From Flammeovirgaceae bacterium (lineage in GTDB: Bacteria; Bacteroidota; Bacteroidia; Cytophagales; Cyclobacteriaceae): 64,000 nt of DNA. The notes beneath the pieces were generated by a model. That model worked only from the letters and a program-made list of their open reading frames with translations, was not told the origin of the DNA and did not search any database. Positions 17,721-26,531 of this stretch are shown here, piece by piece. The translations under genes were made by a program, and so were the position numbers. The stretch covers positions 1,178,001-1,242,000 of the forward strand of contig CP054185.1 of assembly GCA_015180985.1 (NCBI GenBank). The letters are read 5' to 3'. How positions within the stretch are numbered: position 1 is the first letter of the stretch; each line of letters opens with the position of its first letter.

Positions 17721-18584
17721 ATGAGGTCGGTTTTTAAGCGTATAGGCTTGGCGGTTGCCTTTTCTCCGCGTATTGAAGCGCTGCTGGCTGAGGCAACCCG
17801 GCTTAAGCGGCTTTGGGGTTCTGAACTGGTGCTTATTCATATTGGCGAGAAAGATGAAAGTGGCAGCCAGCGGATGAGTGCCTTGGTTCAGCAGGTTGGG
17901 CTTCAGCCGGATGAAGTGCGTGTTTTCTGGGAATCGGGCAAGCCTGCAAAAACCATTCTGCAGGTGTGCAAACGAGAAGGCATTGATTTGCTGATTGCCG
18001 GGGCCCTGAAGAAGGAAAACGTGCTTCAATTTTATCTTGGATCGATCGCACGTAAAATTTTACGCAAAGCCGATTGTTCGGTGCTGATGCTCATTGAGCC
18101 ATCCGTTGAAGAAAAAGGATTTAAAAACATTGTGGTAAATGCCGATGATGACAGCCCGTACATGATGCAGGCGCTTCGCCTGGCTTTTAAAATCGGCATG
18201 CTCGAAAAGGCAACCTGGCTGCATATTGTGCGCAAATTAAAACTGTATGGTTTCCTTTCGGCAGCCGAACAGTACTCCGAAAGAGAATACGAATTGAACA
18301 GAAATAATCTTGTGCAATCCGAAATTGAGGATGTACAGCAACTCATCAGCACCATTCCGCACGAAGGAATTAAAGTGAACATCAAACTGGTATCGGGCAA
18401 GTCCGGTTTTGAGTTAACACAATTTGCACAGCGTAAACATGCCGATCTGCTGGTAATCGGGGGCTCGCCCATGCGGCTTTCTATTCTCGATCGGGTTTTC
18501 CCTAACGATCTGGAGTATATTTTTTCTGACCTGCCCTGCAACATGTTAATTGTTCATCCCGGAAAGGAGGAGGCTTATGAATAA
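17721..18584 (+). CDS. Tandem universal stress protein (UspA family)
   Basis: A 287-residue cytoplasmic protein made of two Usp folds. The second ends in GGSPMRLSILDRVF...PCNMLIVHP, a version of the GxxGxxxxxxGS nucleotide-binding stretch; the first carries AGALKKENVLQFYLGSIARKIL and CSVLML. Its last codons contain the Shine-Dalgarno of the next gene and overlap it by 8 bases, so it is in an operon with a cation/proton antiporter. Usp proteins are often fused to or paired with such transporters as nucleotide-responsive regulators; that role is inferred here. Confidence 0.88.
   Translation: MRSVFKRIGLAVAFSPRIEALLAEATRLKRLWGSELVLIHIGEKDESGSQRMSALVQQVGLQPDEVRVFWESGKPAKTILQVCKREGIDLLIAGALKKENVLQFYLGSIARKILRKADCSVLMLIEPSVEEKGFKNIVVNADDDSPYMMQALRLAFKIGMLEKATWLHIVRKLKLYGFLSAAEQYSEREYELNRNNLVQSEIEDVQQLISTIPHEGIKVNIKLVSGKSGFELTQFAQRKHADLLVIGGSPMRLSILDRVFPNDLEYIFSDLPCNMLIVHPGKEEAYE
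18563..18570 (+). promoter_or_regulatory. Strong Shine-Dalgarno deciding the antiporter start
   Basis: AAAGGAGG lies 6 bases before ATG 18577. It fixes that start over an upstream in-frame ATG at 18550. Such a full SD is uncommon in Bacteroidota, although the bases are also codons (Gly-Lys-Glu-Glu) of the upstream Usp gene. Confidence 0.6.
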
Positions 18585-19815
18585 ACTCACTCAAATGGAA
18601 GTTATGGGCCTCCTTCTCCAATTGGGCGTTATGCTCATAGCCGGGCGGATTTTTGCCGAAGGGGCCAGGAAGTTTAAGCAACCCGCGGTAGTTGGCGAAA
18701 TCCTGGCTGGTATTATCCTGGGCCCCACTATTCTGGGCATGATTTCGCCTGAAAGTTTTCACTGGTTATTTCCGTTAGGTGCCTCATCCATTGCGCTTGA
18801 TGGATTTGTACAGGTGGCTGTGGTGATGCTGCTGTTCATTGCCGGGCTTGAAGTTGACCTGCACATTGTGTGGCAGCAGGGTAAGCAGGCTATGTTTACC
18901 AGTTTGTTTGGCCTGATTGTGCCGTTTTTTACAGGCTTTGCCTTTCCGTATTTATTTCCTGATTTCTTTGGTTATGCCGATGAAGGCAAACGGCTTGCCT
19001 TTGCGTTGTTCATGGGTACGTCAATGGCTATTACTGCGTTGCCCGTCATTGCGCGTATTTTAATGGACCTGAATATCTTCAAGTCGCGCATCGGCATGTT
19101 GATCATTTCATCGGCTATGATTAACGACCTGATCGGCTGGCTTATATTCTCGGTGGTGCTGGCCATGATCGGCAAGGGCCATCAAAACATCAGCATCTGG
19201 TACACCATTATGCTTACCGTGGGGTTCACGGCATTAATGCTCACCTTAGGCCGGGGTATTATTAACCGCACCTTGCCGTGGGTAAATAAACGACTGGCCT
19301 GGCCGGGCGGGTTGCTTTCACTGTCGCTGGCTTTTTGTTTTATCGCAGCTGCTTTTACCGAATACATTGGCATCCATGCTATTTTCGGAGCATTTATACT
19401 TGGTGTTGCCCTGGGCGACTCCGAACACATGAGCGAACGGGCCAAAGAAATTATTCACCAGTTTATCAACAATATTTTTGCCCCGCTGTTTTTTGTAGCC
19501 ATCGGGCTAAAGGTAAACTTTCTTGTAAATTTTGATTTCTGGTTAACGCTGGTCATTCTTATCATCGCTTTTACCGGTAAAATTATAGGCAGCGGCTTGG
19601 GTTCCCGACTCGGTGGCTTTAAATGGAATGAATCGCTGGCGGCCGGTTTTGGCATGAATGCGCGGGGAGCCATGGAAATCATCCTGGGATTGATTGCCCT
19701 TGAAAATGGATTAATTAACGAAAAGGTTTTTGTTTCGCTGGTTATTATGGCACTGGTTACCAGTATTACCAGCGGGCCGTTGATGAAATGGAGTTTGAGC
19801 CGGAAGTGGAAGTAG
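18577..19815 (+). CDS. CPA2-family cation:proton antiporter (Kef/NapA-like)
   Basis: A 412-residue membrane protein with about 12 helices. Diagnostic stretches are GEILAGIILGPTILG in helix 2, the unwound-helix region FALFMGTSMAITALPVIARIL, LIISSAMINDLIGWLIF with the Asp of the ion-binding site, and FAPLFFVAIGLKVNF. It lacks the cytosolic TrkA-N/RCK domain of KefB/C. It exchanges Na+ or K+ for H+ across the inner membrane; the ion cannot be told from sequence. Translationally coupled to the Usp gene. Confidence 0.88.
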   Translation: MNKLTQMEVMGLLLQLGVMLIAGRIFAEGARKFKQPAVVGEILAGIILGPTILGMISPESFHWLFPLGASSIALDGFVQVAVVMLLFIAGLEVDLHIVWQQGKQAMFTSLFGLIVPFFTGFAFPYLFPDFFGYADEGKRLAFALFMGTSMAITALPVIARILMDLNIFKSRIGMLIISSAMINDLIGWLIFSVVLAMIGKGHQNISIWYTIMLTVGFTALMLTLGRGIINRTLPWVNKRLAWPGGLLSLSLAFCFIAAAFTEYIGIHAIFGAFILGVALGDSEHMSERAKEIIHQFINNIFAPLFFVAIGLKVNFLVNFDFWLTLVILIIAFTGKIIGSGLGSRLGGFKWNESLAAGFGMNARGAMEIILGLIALENGLINEKVFVSLVIMALVTSITSGPLMKWSLSRKWK

Positions 19816-19818
19816 GTA

Positions 19819-20154
19819 TCAGGTAAACCCTTTTTTATTCAATTGAATTTCTGTAAGCGGAATAACGGCAAGTAAAGCTACCGACAAAAAGATGGCCGAG
19901 ACGATGATGGCTGATTTGAAGGTCATTAAGGAATAGGTGATAACCTGAACCAAGCAAGTCAACCCTGAAACAATAACCAAGGCATAGCTGCTGTACCGGT
20001 TGGCGAAATCCCACGCCTCCTGGCTGCGCATTGAGCGGGGTGTACGGTAGCCGTACCAATGGTTTATTTTCTTGGGAGGAAACTGTTTAAATAAAAACGA
20101 CAATACCAGCATTAGTGGTCCCAGCATGAGGTGCATCCATAGGGTTTTGCTCAT
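19819..20154 (-). CDS. SdpI/YhfL-type small membrane protein
   Basis: 111 residues from ATG 20154, which starts directly before the first membrane helix; the longer frame to 20277 adds an unlikely basic leader. Three hydrophobic segments. The loop NHWYGYRTPRSMRSQEAWDF matches the conserved loop of the SdpI family, whose Bacillus founder gives immunity to the SdpC toxin; in most genomes the function is unknown. It is convergent with the antiporter gene, only 3 bases apart. No toxin gene was seen near it. Confidence 0.7.
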   Translation of the reverse strand: MSKTLWMHLMLGPLMLVLSFLFKQFPPKKINHWYGYRTPRSMRSQEAWDFANRYSSYALVIVSGLTCLVQVITYSLMTFKSAIIVSAIFLSVALLAVIPLTEIQLNKKGFT

Positions 20155-20363
20155 AAGTTTAACTGATAATCCGTAAAGATACCTAAGACGAATATGCTCC
20201 CGGGCCGCAAGGCCCCGTATACTCATCCAACGCTGTGCCCAATCCGCACCTGCCCGGGCAGTCCAAAGATTGGCCAAGGCGTTGTCTGAGTATACTGAAA
20301 ATAAAACTCACATTCAAATAGTTTGTAAAGTAAAGTGGTATGATTGCGGACTATCAAATAAGT
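20155..20363. other. Spacer between SdpI-like gene and mazG
   Basis: No gene. A small GC hairpin lies at 20201-20217 (CGGGCC GCAA GGCCC). 20318-20362 resembles the inverted sequence at 5220-5255 (shared TTGATAGTCCG core and ACCACT), suggesting a dispersed repeat. Confidence 0.4.
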
Positions 20364-21176
20364 TTATAATGTTTTTGCCTTTTCCCAATAGATATCCATC
20401 TCGGCCAACGTCATTTCACCCAGTTTCTTTCCGTCTTTAGCCGATTCGTTTTCAAGATACTGAAAACGCTGAATGAATTTTTTGTTCGTCCGTTCCAGCG
20501 CTTCTTCCGGATCAATGTTTATAAATCGGGCATAGTTCACCAGCGAAAAAAGTAAATCACCAAACTCAGCCGTTGCTTTTTCTTTGTTGATTTTTTCAGG
20601 TTCTACTGCGTTAAATTCCTTTTTGAATTCGCGCATCTCTTCCTCCACCTTTTCCCAAACCTGCTCCTTTTTCTCCCAGTCGAATCCAACGCCCCGGGCT
20701 TTGTCTTGTATGCGGATGGCTTTTACCATGGCCGGCAACGATTTGGGCACACCCTCCAATACCGACTTGTTGCCTCCTTTAAGTTTCAATTTTTCCCAAT
20801 TGGCTTTTACGGTTTCTTCATCGGTGGCCACTACATCGCCATATACATGCGGGTGGCGTTCAATCAGCTTATCGCAGATGGCATTCATTACATCGGCTAT
20901 ATCAAAAGCGCCTTTTTCTGAAGCAATCCGCGCATAGAATACGTTGTGCAGCATTAAATCGCCCAGCTCCTTTTTTATTTCCTCCAGATTACCGTCCAGA
21001 ATGAAATCCGAAAGTTCATAGGTTTCTTCAATGGTTAAATGGCGCAGGCTTTCCATGGTTTGCTTTTTATCCCACGGACAGTTTTCGCGCAGTTCATCCA
21101 TAACGGTAAGCAACCTGTCAAACGCTTTCAGTTTGGCCTGGCGGTTTAAATCGGGTTTTACGGGCGGTTTTTTCAT
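20364..21176 (-). CDS. mazG: Nucleoside triphosphate pyrophosphohydrolase MazG
   Basis: A 270-residue cytoplasmic enzyme of the all-alpha NTP pyrophosphatase family, with two MazG domains. The N-terminal one carries CPWDKKQTMESLRHLTIEE and the metal-binding set EETYEL / EEIKKELGDLMLH (EExxE ... ExxD). The second has FGDLLFSLVNYARF with its own metal residues. It hydrolyses NTPs, and in E. coli also affects ppGpp levels. Divergent from the small Cys-rich membrane protein gene. Confidence 0.92.
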   Translation of the reverse strand: MKKPPVKPDLNRQAKLKAFDRLLTVMDELRENCPWDKKQTMESLRHLTIEETYELSDFILDGNLEEIKKELGDLMLHNVFYARIASEKGAFDIADVMNAICDKLIERHPHVYGDVVATDEETVKANWEKLKLKGGNKSVLEGVPKSLPAMVKAIRIQDKARGVGFDWEKKEQVWEKVEEEMREFKKEFNAVEPEKINKEKATAEFGDLLFSLVNYARFINIDPEEALERTNKKFIQRFQYLENESAKDGKKLGEMTLAEMDIYWEKAKTL

Positions 21177-21180
21177 GAAT

Positions 21181-21215
21181 TTTGAACGTAATGGTGAGCA
21201 ACCCTGTTATCTTTG
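21181..21215 (+). promoter_or_regulatory. Bacteroidota-type promoter for the 78-residue protein gene
   Basis: TATCTTTG (21208-21215) is a perfect TAnnTTTG -7 box. A TTTG at 21181-21184 could be the -33 box, although the 23-base spacing is longer than the usual 19. The start at 21256 lies 40 bases downstream. Confidence 0.45.
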
Positions 21216-21255
21216 CGCAAGGTAAAAAATCACCTACGCTTTACGATACAATTAC

Positions 21256-21492
21256 ATGACTGTTCTGCTCTTATCCATTGGTATTCTCGCCCTTTTTTTT
21301 GTGCTGATGTCTGTGCGGCTTTTCCTTGTAAAGGATGGCGAGTTTAAAGGAACGTGTGCATCGCAAAGCCCGTGGCTGAACAAAGAAGGCGCTACCTGCG
21401 GGTATTGCGGAAAAACGCTAACCGCTACGGATACCGCCTGCGGGAACCCGGAAAGTAAAGCCGAACCGCTGCCACGGGTTAAGAAGAAGTAG
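21256..21492 (+). CDS. Small single-pass membrane protein with four-cysteine cluster
   Basis: 78 residues: a membrane helix at about 3-23, then FKGTCAS, then GATCGYCGK and ACGNP, giving four cysteines in about 33 residues, and a basic end. The CxxC plus two flanking Cys look like a metal- or Fe-S-binding or disulfide site. I recognise it only as a conserved Bacteroidota small membrane protein. The order (helix, short basic linker, 'KGTC', Cys cluster) recalls NqrM, the iron-delivery factor of Na+-NQR, but this similarity is only of layout. It precedes the phosphosugar mutase and cysteine desulfurase genes. Confidence 0.75.
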   Translation: MTVLLLSIGILALFFVLMSVRLFLVKDGEFKGTCASQSPWLNKEGATCGYCGKTLTATDTACGNPESKAEPLPRVKKK

Positions 21493-21537
21493 ATTCCGGT
21501 TTATTTCTATTTTTGATTCAATCAATCTCTTACTTGC

Positions 21538-22926
21538 GTGTCGTTAATCAAATCGATTTCGGGTATTCGCGGAACCATTGGCGGTAAGCCCGGTGAAAAT
21601 TTAACTCCGGTTGATGTTGTAAAGTTTGCAGCCGCGTTTGGCGAGTGGATTATTTCGCGCAAAGGCCGCAAGGTGGTGATTGGCCGCGATGCACGCCTGT
21701 CGGGCGAAATGGTCAGTTCGCTGGTGTGCTCAACGTTGCAAGGCCTGGGGCTTGATGTAATTGATCTCGGATTATCCACCACGCCAACGGTAGAGATTGC
21801 CGTTCCGCTTGAAAAGGCAGGCGGTGGCATAATCCTTACGGCCAGCCATAATCCGATACAGTGGAATGCACTGAAGTTGTTGAATGAAAAGGGTGAGTTT
21901 ATCTCAGCCGAGGACGGTACACAGGTTTTAAAACTGGCTGAAGAAGAAAATTTTTCGTTTGCCGAGGTTACTAAACTGGGGAGCTACTCCCGCAACAACA
22001 AGTACATTAACAGGCACATCGAACTTATACTGAAAAGCAAGTGGGTGGATACAAAGGCCATTAAGAAGGCCGGGTTTAAAATTGCGATTGATGCCGTTAA
22101 CTCAACCGGTGGTATTGCCGTACCGCTGTTACTGAAAAAACTTGGGGTGAAAAAGGTTGTGGAATTGTACTGTAAACCAAACGGAAAATTTCCGCATAAC
22201 CCCGAGCCGCTTCCGGAAAACATTACCGAAATCTGCCGCGTGGTGAAGAAGCAAAAATGCGATCTGGGCATTGTGGTTGACCCGGATGTTGACCGGCTTG
22301 CGCTGGTGCAGGAAGACGGCAAGCCGTTTGGCGAAGAGTACACGCTGGTGGCGGTGGCAGATTATATCCTGCGCAAGAAAAGAACCAACACTGTTTCAAA
22401 TTTGTCCTCTACACGTGCCCTTCGGGATATTACCGAAAAGGCAGGGGGCCACTACACAGCCGCAGCCGTAGGTGAAGTGAATGTGGTGCAGGCCATGAAG
22501 CAAACAAAGGCGTTGATTGGTGGCGAGGGAAATGGAGGCGTCATCTTTCCTGAACTGCACTACGGGCGCGATGCGCTGATGGGAATAGCCTTGTTTTTAA
22601 CACACCTGGCGAAGTCGAAGATGAAAGCCTCGGAGTTGCGAAAAACGTATCCGGATTACGTCATATCAAAAAACAAAATTGAACTTACTGCGGGCATTGA
22701 TGTGGATGCAATCCTCGAAGCCATCAGGCGCAAATACAATCACGAAAAAATCAATACGGCTGATGGCGTTAAAATTGATTTTGAAAACACCCGGGAGTGG
22801 ATTCATCTGCGCAAGTCGAATACTGAGCCGATCATTCGCATCTATGCCGAATCGCAAAATTCAACAAAAGCGGATACCTTGGCCCAACGAATAATTTCGG
22901 ATATCCGGGCTTTGATTTCGGGCTAA
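21538..22926 (+). CDS. glmM: Phosphoglucosamine mutase / phosphomannomutase family
   Basis: A 462-residue alpha-D-phosphohexomutase. The phosphoserine loop is TASHNP with Ser103, the metal loop is DPDVDR (Asp248, 250, 252), the sugar-binding loop is GEGNGG, and the C-terminal phosphate site is RKSNTEPIIRIY. In Bacteroidota this form is taken to make glucosamine-1-phosphate for peptidoglycan and LPS, but phosphomannomutase activity cannot be excluded. The start is GTG at 21538 (MSLIKSISGIRGT), as the conserved N-terminus requires. Confidence 0.85.
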   Translation: MSLIKSISGIRGTIGGKPGENLTPVDVVKFAAAFGEWIISRKGRKVVIGRDARLSGEMVSSLVCSTLQGLGLDVIDLGLSTTPTVEIAVPLEKAGGGIILTASHNPIQWNALKLLNEKGEFISAEDGTQVLKLAEEENFSFAEVTKLGSYSRNNKYINRHIELILKSKWVDTKAIKKAGFKIAIDAVNSTGGIAVPLLLKKLGVKKVVELYCKPNGKFPHNPEPLPENITEICRVVKKQKCDLGIVVDPDVDRLALVQEDGKPFGEEYTLVAVADYILRKKRTNTVSNLSSTRALRDITEKAGGHYTAAAVGEVNVVQAMKQTKALIGGEGNGGVIFPELHYGRDALMGIALFLTHLAKSKMKASELRKTYPDYVISKNKIELTAGIDVDAILEAIRRKYNHEKINTADGVKIDFENTREWIHLRKSNTEPIIRIYAESQNSTKADTLAQRIISDIRALISG

Positions 22927-22958
22927 GTATTTAATTTTACATCAAAATCATTCAGACA

Positions 22959-24098
22959 GTGCGCATCTACCTCGATAACGCTGCCACTACCCCGCTCGAC
23001 CCGGAAGTGTTTGAGGCCATGAAGCCTTTCATGCTCGAAGATTACGGCAACCCGTCATCCACCCATGCGCACGGCCGCAAAGTGCGGGCAGCCATTGAAA
23101 CCGCGCGTAAAAAAGTGGCCGAGTTGATGAACTGTACCCCAGGCGAAATCATTTTCACCTCAGGCGGCACCGAAGCTGATAACGCCATTCTGGTTTGTGC
23201 AGCCGAAACCTTCAACATCAAACACCTGATTTCATCACCTATTGAACATCATGCGGTAACCCATACCTGTGAAACGATTGCCTCTAAAGGCGATCTGGAG
23301 TTGCACATGGTTAAACTGGATGAGAAGGGTCATGTTGATCTGAATGATTTGGAAGCCCTGTTGAAGAAATACCCCAATGCGATGGTGTCGCTCATGCATG
23401 CCAACAATGAAATCGGCAACCTGCTCGACATTCAAACCGTGGGCGATTTGTGCGAGCAGCACGGGGCCTTTTTTCATTCCGATACCGTGCAAACCGTGGG
23501 TCATTACCGTCATGATATGAAGCAACTGAAGGTATGCGGCATGACGGCCGGGGCACACAAATTTCACGGGCCGAAAGGCGTGGGCTTTATGTACATCCGC
23601 AAAGACAAAAAAATTCATTCATTCATTCATGGCGGTGCGCAGGAGCGCAACATGCGGGGAGGAACGGAAAATGTTTACGGTATCATCGGCCTGGCCAAAG
23701 CACTCGAGATTGCGTACCGCGATATGGATGACCATGTACGGCACATTACTTCATTAAAATCGCGTATGGTTGAAAAGCTGAAAGAGCATATTCCGGGTGT
23801 GCTGTTCAATGGCGACTCGGCTAATCTGGAACGCAGCCTGTACACGGTTTTAAATGTAAGCTTGCCGGAAACAGACGACAGCAATCTGCTGCTGTTCAAT
23901 CTTGATTTGCACGGGGTTTCGGCTTCAGGCGGCAGCGCCTGTTCCAGCGGGGCATCAACCGGCTCGCATGTGTTGGCAGCACTGTATCCGGAATCAAAAC
24001 GGGCAGCCGTACGGTTTAGCTTCAGCAAATACAATACTTTTGAAGAAGTTGATTACGCGGTAAACACGCTGGCCGAACTATTTAAGGTGGAGGCCTGA
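22959..24098 (+). CDS. Cysteine desulfurase (IscS/NifS family)
   Basis: A 379-residue PLP enzyme that takes sulfur from cysteine for Fe-S clusters and thiolated tRNA. N-terminal YLDNAATTPLD; PLP-binding Lys201 in AHKFHGPKG; the catalytic cysteine loop SGGSACSSGAS with Cys328; and the C-terminal RFSFSKYNT. The loop type points to the IscS group rather than SufS. The start is GTG at 22959, immediately before the conserved RIYLDNAATT. Its stop and that of the convergent CoA-transferase gene meet as TGA/TCA with no base between. Confidence 0.9.
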   Translation: MRIYLDNAATTPLDPEVFEAMKPFMLEDYGNPSSTHAHGRKVRAAIETARKKVAELMNCTPGEIIFTSGGTEADNAILVCAAETFNIKHLISSPIEHHAVTHTCETIASKGDLELHMVKLDEKGHVDLNDLEALLKKYPNAMVSLMHANNEIGNLLDIQTVGDLCEQHGAFFHSDTVQTVGHYRHDMKQLKVCGMTAGAHKFHGPKGVGFMYIRKDKKIHSFIHGGAQERNMRGGTENVYGIIGLAKALEIAYRDMDDHVRHITSLKSRMVEKLKEHIPGVLFNGDSANLERSLYTVLNVSLPETDDSNLLLFNLDLHGVSASGGSACSSGASTGSHVLAALYPESKRAAVRFSFSKYNTFEEVDYAVNTLAELFKVEA

Positions 24099-25394
24099 TC
24101 AACTCACTGCATATACGTTGCTTCCAAACCGTTTGATGATTTCCTGCTCCAGCGACTCGCGGTGATTGGGGTGGGCAATGCGCATCAGCGCGTATGCACG
24201 TTGGCGTAAATTTTTTCCATACAGGTAAGCCACCCCGTATTCGGTAACCACATAATGAACATGGGCACGGGTGGTAACCACACCGGCTCCTTGTTTCAGG
24301 TAAGGAACAATTTTGGTAGCTCCTTTTTTAGTAACCGATGCCATCGCAATGATGGGTTTACCTCCTTCGGATAGGGACGCTCCGCGGATGAAATCCATTT
24401 GCCCGCCCACACCGGAATACTGGTACGTACCGATGGAATCGGCACATACCTGACCGGTCAGGTCAATTTCAATGGCGCTGTTAATGGCTACCACTTTCGG
24501 GTTGGTGCGGATAATGCGACCGTCATTTACATACTCGGCTTCCAGAAAAGCAAACTGGGGGTTGTCGTCTATAAACGAGTACAAGTGGTGTGAGCCGATG
24601 GCAAACGAAGTAACTGTTTTTCCGCGGTGCTTCTTTTTGTACTTGTTGGTGATTACACCTTTTTTGATCAGGTCAATCACACCGTTGGAAAACATTTCGG
24701 TATGAACACCCAAATCTTTGCAATGGGTTAAACTTTCCAGTACAGCATCGGGTATGGCGCCAATACCCATTTGCAACGTGCTCCGGTCTTCAACCAGCTC
24801 GGCCACATACGTACCAATGGTCCGGTCGCATTCGGTGATTTGCGTGGCATAGTTAACTTCCGGCAGGTCATCATCCGTTTCAACCAGTGTATGAATCTTG
24901 TGAATATCAATAAATCCATCGCCATGGGTGCGGGGCATTTTCGGGTTTACCTGGGCGATGATGTGTTTGGCATACTTGGCGGCTGCGCGGGCTACATCAA
25001 CCGATACTCCCAGTGAACATAATCCGTGTTTATCCGGAGGCGATACATGCAGCAGGGCTACATCCAGCGGAAGGATGTCTTTTTCAAAAAGTTTTGAAAT
25101 CTCGCTGAGGAATATCGGTACATAATTTCCACGGCCCGAATTGATGGCCCCCCGGATGTTTTCAGAAACAAACAGCGAGTTGATGTAAAAACTATCGGCA
25201 TATTCGGGTTTGGCCAGCTCCAGTTCGCCCAGCGTGCTCACGGCAACCAGCTCTACATTTCGTAATTCGTGCGCCCTTTTGGTAAGCGCCCTCAGCAACA
25301 ATTGGGGTGTTGCCGCGCTGCCGTGAACAAACACCCGGTTATTGGATTGAATTATTTTTACGGCTTCGCGGGCGGATACGATACGGGGATACAT
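24099..25394 (-). CDS. Acetyl-CoA hydrolase/transferase family (4-hydroxybutyrate CoA-transferase-like)
   Basis: A 431-residue class I CoA-transferase. Signatures are INSAIEIDLTGQV (the catalytic Glu region) and SGVGGQMDFIRGASLSEGG, with HTEMFSNGVIDLI in between. It moves CoA between acyl groups, for example acetyl-CoA and butyrate or 4-hydroxybutyrate, or hydrolyses acetyl-CoA; the acceptor cannot be told from sequence. Stands alone between convergent and divergent neighbours. Confidence 0.85.
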   Translation of the reverse strand: MYPRIVSAREAVKIIQSNNRVFVHGSAATPQLLLRALTKRAHELRNVELVAVSTLGELELAKPEYADSFYINSLFVSENIRGAINSGRGNYVPIFLSEISKLFEKDILPLDVALLHVSPPDKHGLCSLGVSVDVARAAAKYAKHIIAQVNPKMPRTHGDGFIDIHKIHTLVETDDDLPEVNYATQITECDRTIGTYVAELVEDRSTLQMGIGAIPDAVLESLTHCKDLGVHTEMFSNGVIDLIKKGVITNKYKKKHRGKTVTSFAIGSHHLYSFIDDNPQFAFLEAEYVNDGRIIRTNPKVVAINSAIEIDLTGQVCADSIGTYQYSGVGGQMDFIRGASLSEGGKPIIAMASVTKKGATKIVPYLKQGAGVVTTRAHVHYVVTEYGVAYLYGKNLRQRAYALMRIAHPNHRESLEQEIIKRFGSNVYAVS

Positions 25395-25477
25395 ACATTT
25401 AATTTATCGCTCGAAATAATATACCAAGTTAAGGCGACTGCATGATAAACGTCAGGTAATTCTCTAATTTTAATCGC

Positions 25478-26272
25478 ATGAGTTTGTCGGTATCGTTTGC
25501 GGGGGCAGGCAACCTGGCGTGGCACCTGGCGCCTGTTTTGGATAATGCCGGTTACCCGGTGCGGGAGGTGTATAGCCGCAATCCGCAACATGCTCAACAA
25601 TTGGTAGCAAGGCTATACGATGGTGAGGTAAAAGCATCACTTGATTTTTCGACCAGTCCATCGCAGGTGTTTATCCTGGCGGTTGCCGATGATGCCATTG
25701 AGCAGGTGGCTCGTGAAATTATATTGCCCGATGGCGCCCTGTTGCTGCACACATCAGGCAGTCAGCCGCTGGATAAACTTTCTTATGCAGCCGCGTCAGG
25801 CACGGGTGTTTTCTACCCGCTGCAGAGTTTTACCAAAGGGGTTAAAGTGGATTTCAGGCAGGTGCCTGTTTTTATTGAAGGCGATTCAGCTGAAGTTGAA
25901 CGCGAACTGATGAAGATGGCGGGGGCCATCAGCAGGCAGGTTTTTCGACTTGATTCAGAAAAACGGCTGGCCCTGCACCTGGCAGCGGTTTTTGCTTCCA
26001 ACTTTACCAACTACATGCTCACCCTGGCGCATGATGCAACTCAAAAGCATCAGTTGGATTACAACTGGTTAAAACCGCTGATAGCTGAAACCATTAACAA
26101 AACATTTCAGGTCGGCCCGGAACAATCGCAGACAGGCCCGGCCAGGCGTGGCGATTTTGAAACACTCGATCGGCACATGAAGTTGCTTCAGGAAGATTCG
26201 CAGGTGGCCGAACTGTACCGGCTAATCAGCCAACAGCTTGTGGACCGGTATGGTGAAGAGACGGAGGAATAG
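25478..26272 (+). CDS. Rossmann-fold DUF2520 protein (6-phosphogluconate dehydrogenase-like)
   Basis: 264 residues. The N-terminal nucleotide site GAGNLAWHLAP (8-18) and ILAVADDAIEQVA define a Rossmann domain of the F420/NADP reductase type. The C-terminal all-alpha domain (HLAAVFASNFTNYM ... TGPARRGDFETLDRH) is DUF2520. The GPxxRgD motif is conserved in the family. It is probably an NAD(P)-dependent dehydrogenase or a KPHMT/ketopantoate-type enzyme, but the substrate is unknown. In Bacteroidota it often neighbours a HAD phosphatase and Maf, which are absent here. Confidence 0.85.
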   Translation: MSLSVSFAGAGNLAWHLAPVLDNAGYPVREVYSRNPQHAQQLVARLYDGEVKASLDFSTSPSQVFILAVADDAIEQVAREIILPDGALLLHTSGSQPLDKLSYAAASGTGVFYPLQSFTKGVKVDFRQVPVFIEGDSAEVERELMKMAGAISRQVFRLDSEKRLALHLAAVFASNFTNYMLTLAHDATQKHQLDYNWLKPLIAETINKTFQVGPEQSQTGPARRGDFETLDRHMKLLQEDSQVAELYRLISQQLVDRYGEETEE

Positions 26273-26340
26273 TAACGTTATGCCATTGAAGAAGGATAAC
26301 GGATGAAGCTAATGACAGGTTACTGCAAACAGTTGGAAAT

Positions 26341-26478
26341 ATGGTCTATGTAATTGTACTGACTTTTACTACACTTTTGTTAACCGGTTATTTTCTTTTC
26401 CGGGTAAAAAATTTACAAAGGACTGCGACTAAATTAAACAGGACACTACCACATAAATGGGGGGGTGTATTGATTTAA
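26341..26478 (+). CDS. Possible 45-residue single-pass membrane peptide
   Basis: ATG 26341 to TAA 26476-26478 gives a 45-residue peptide with one hydrophobic stretch (VYVIVLTFTTLLLTGYFLF) followed by a basic tail. No family recognised and no clear ribosome-binding site. It lies in the AT-rich patch between the DUF2520 gene and the double-glycine peptide gene. It may be a chance ORF, or a remnant of a longer gene. Confidence 0.3.
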   Translation: MVYVIVLTFTTLLLTGYFLFRVKNLQRTATKLNRTLPHKWGGVLI

Positions 26479-26531
26479 TAGTGCATGCTGCATTAAGTTG
26501 GAGGCATGTTTAACTTAAATCCATAAAAATT

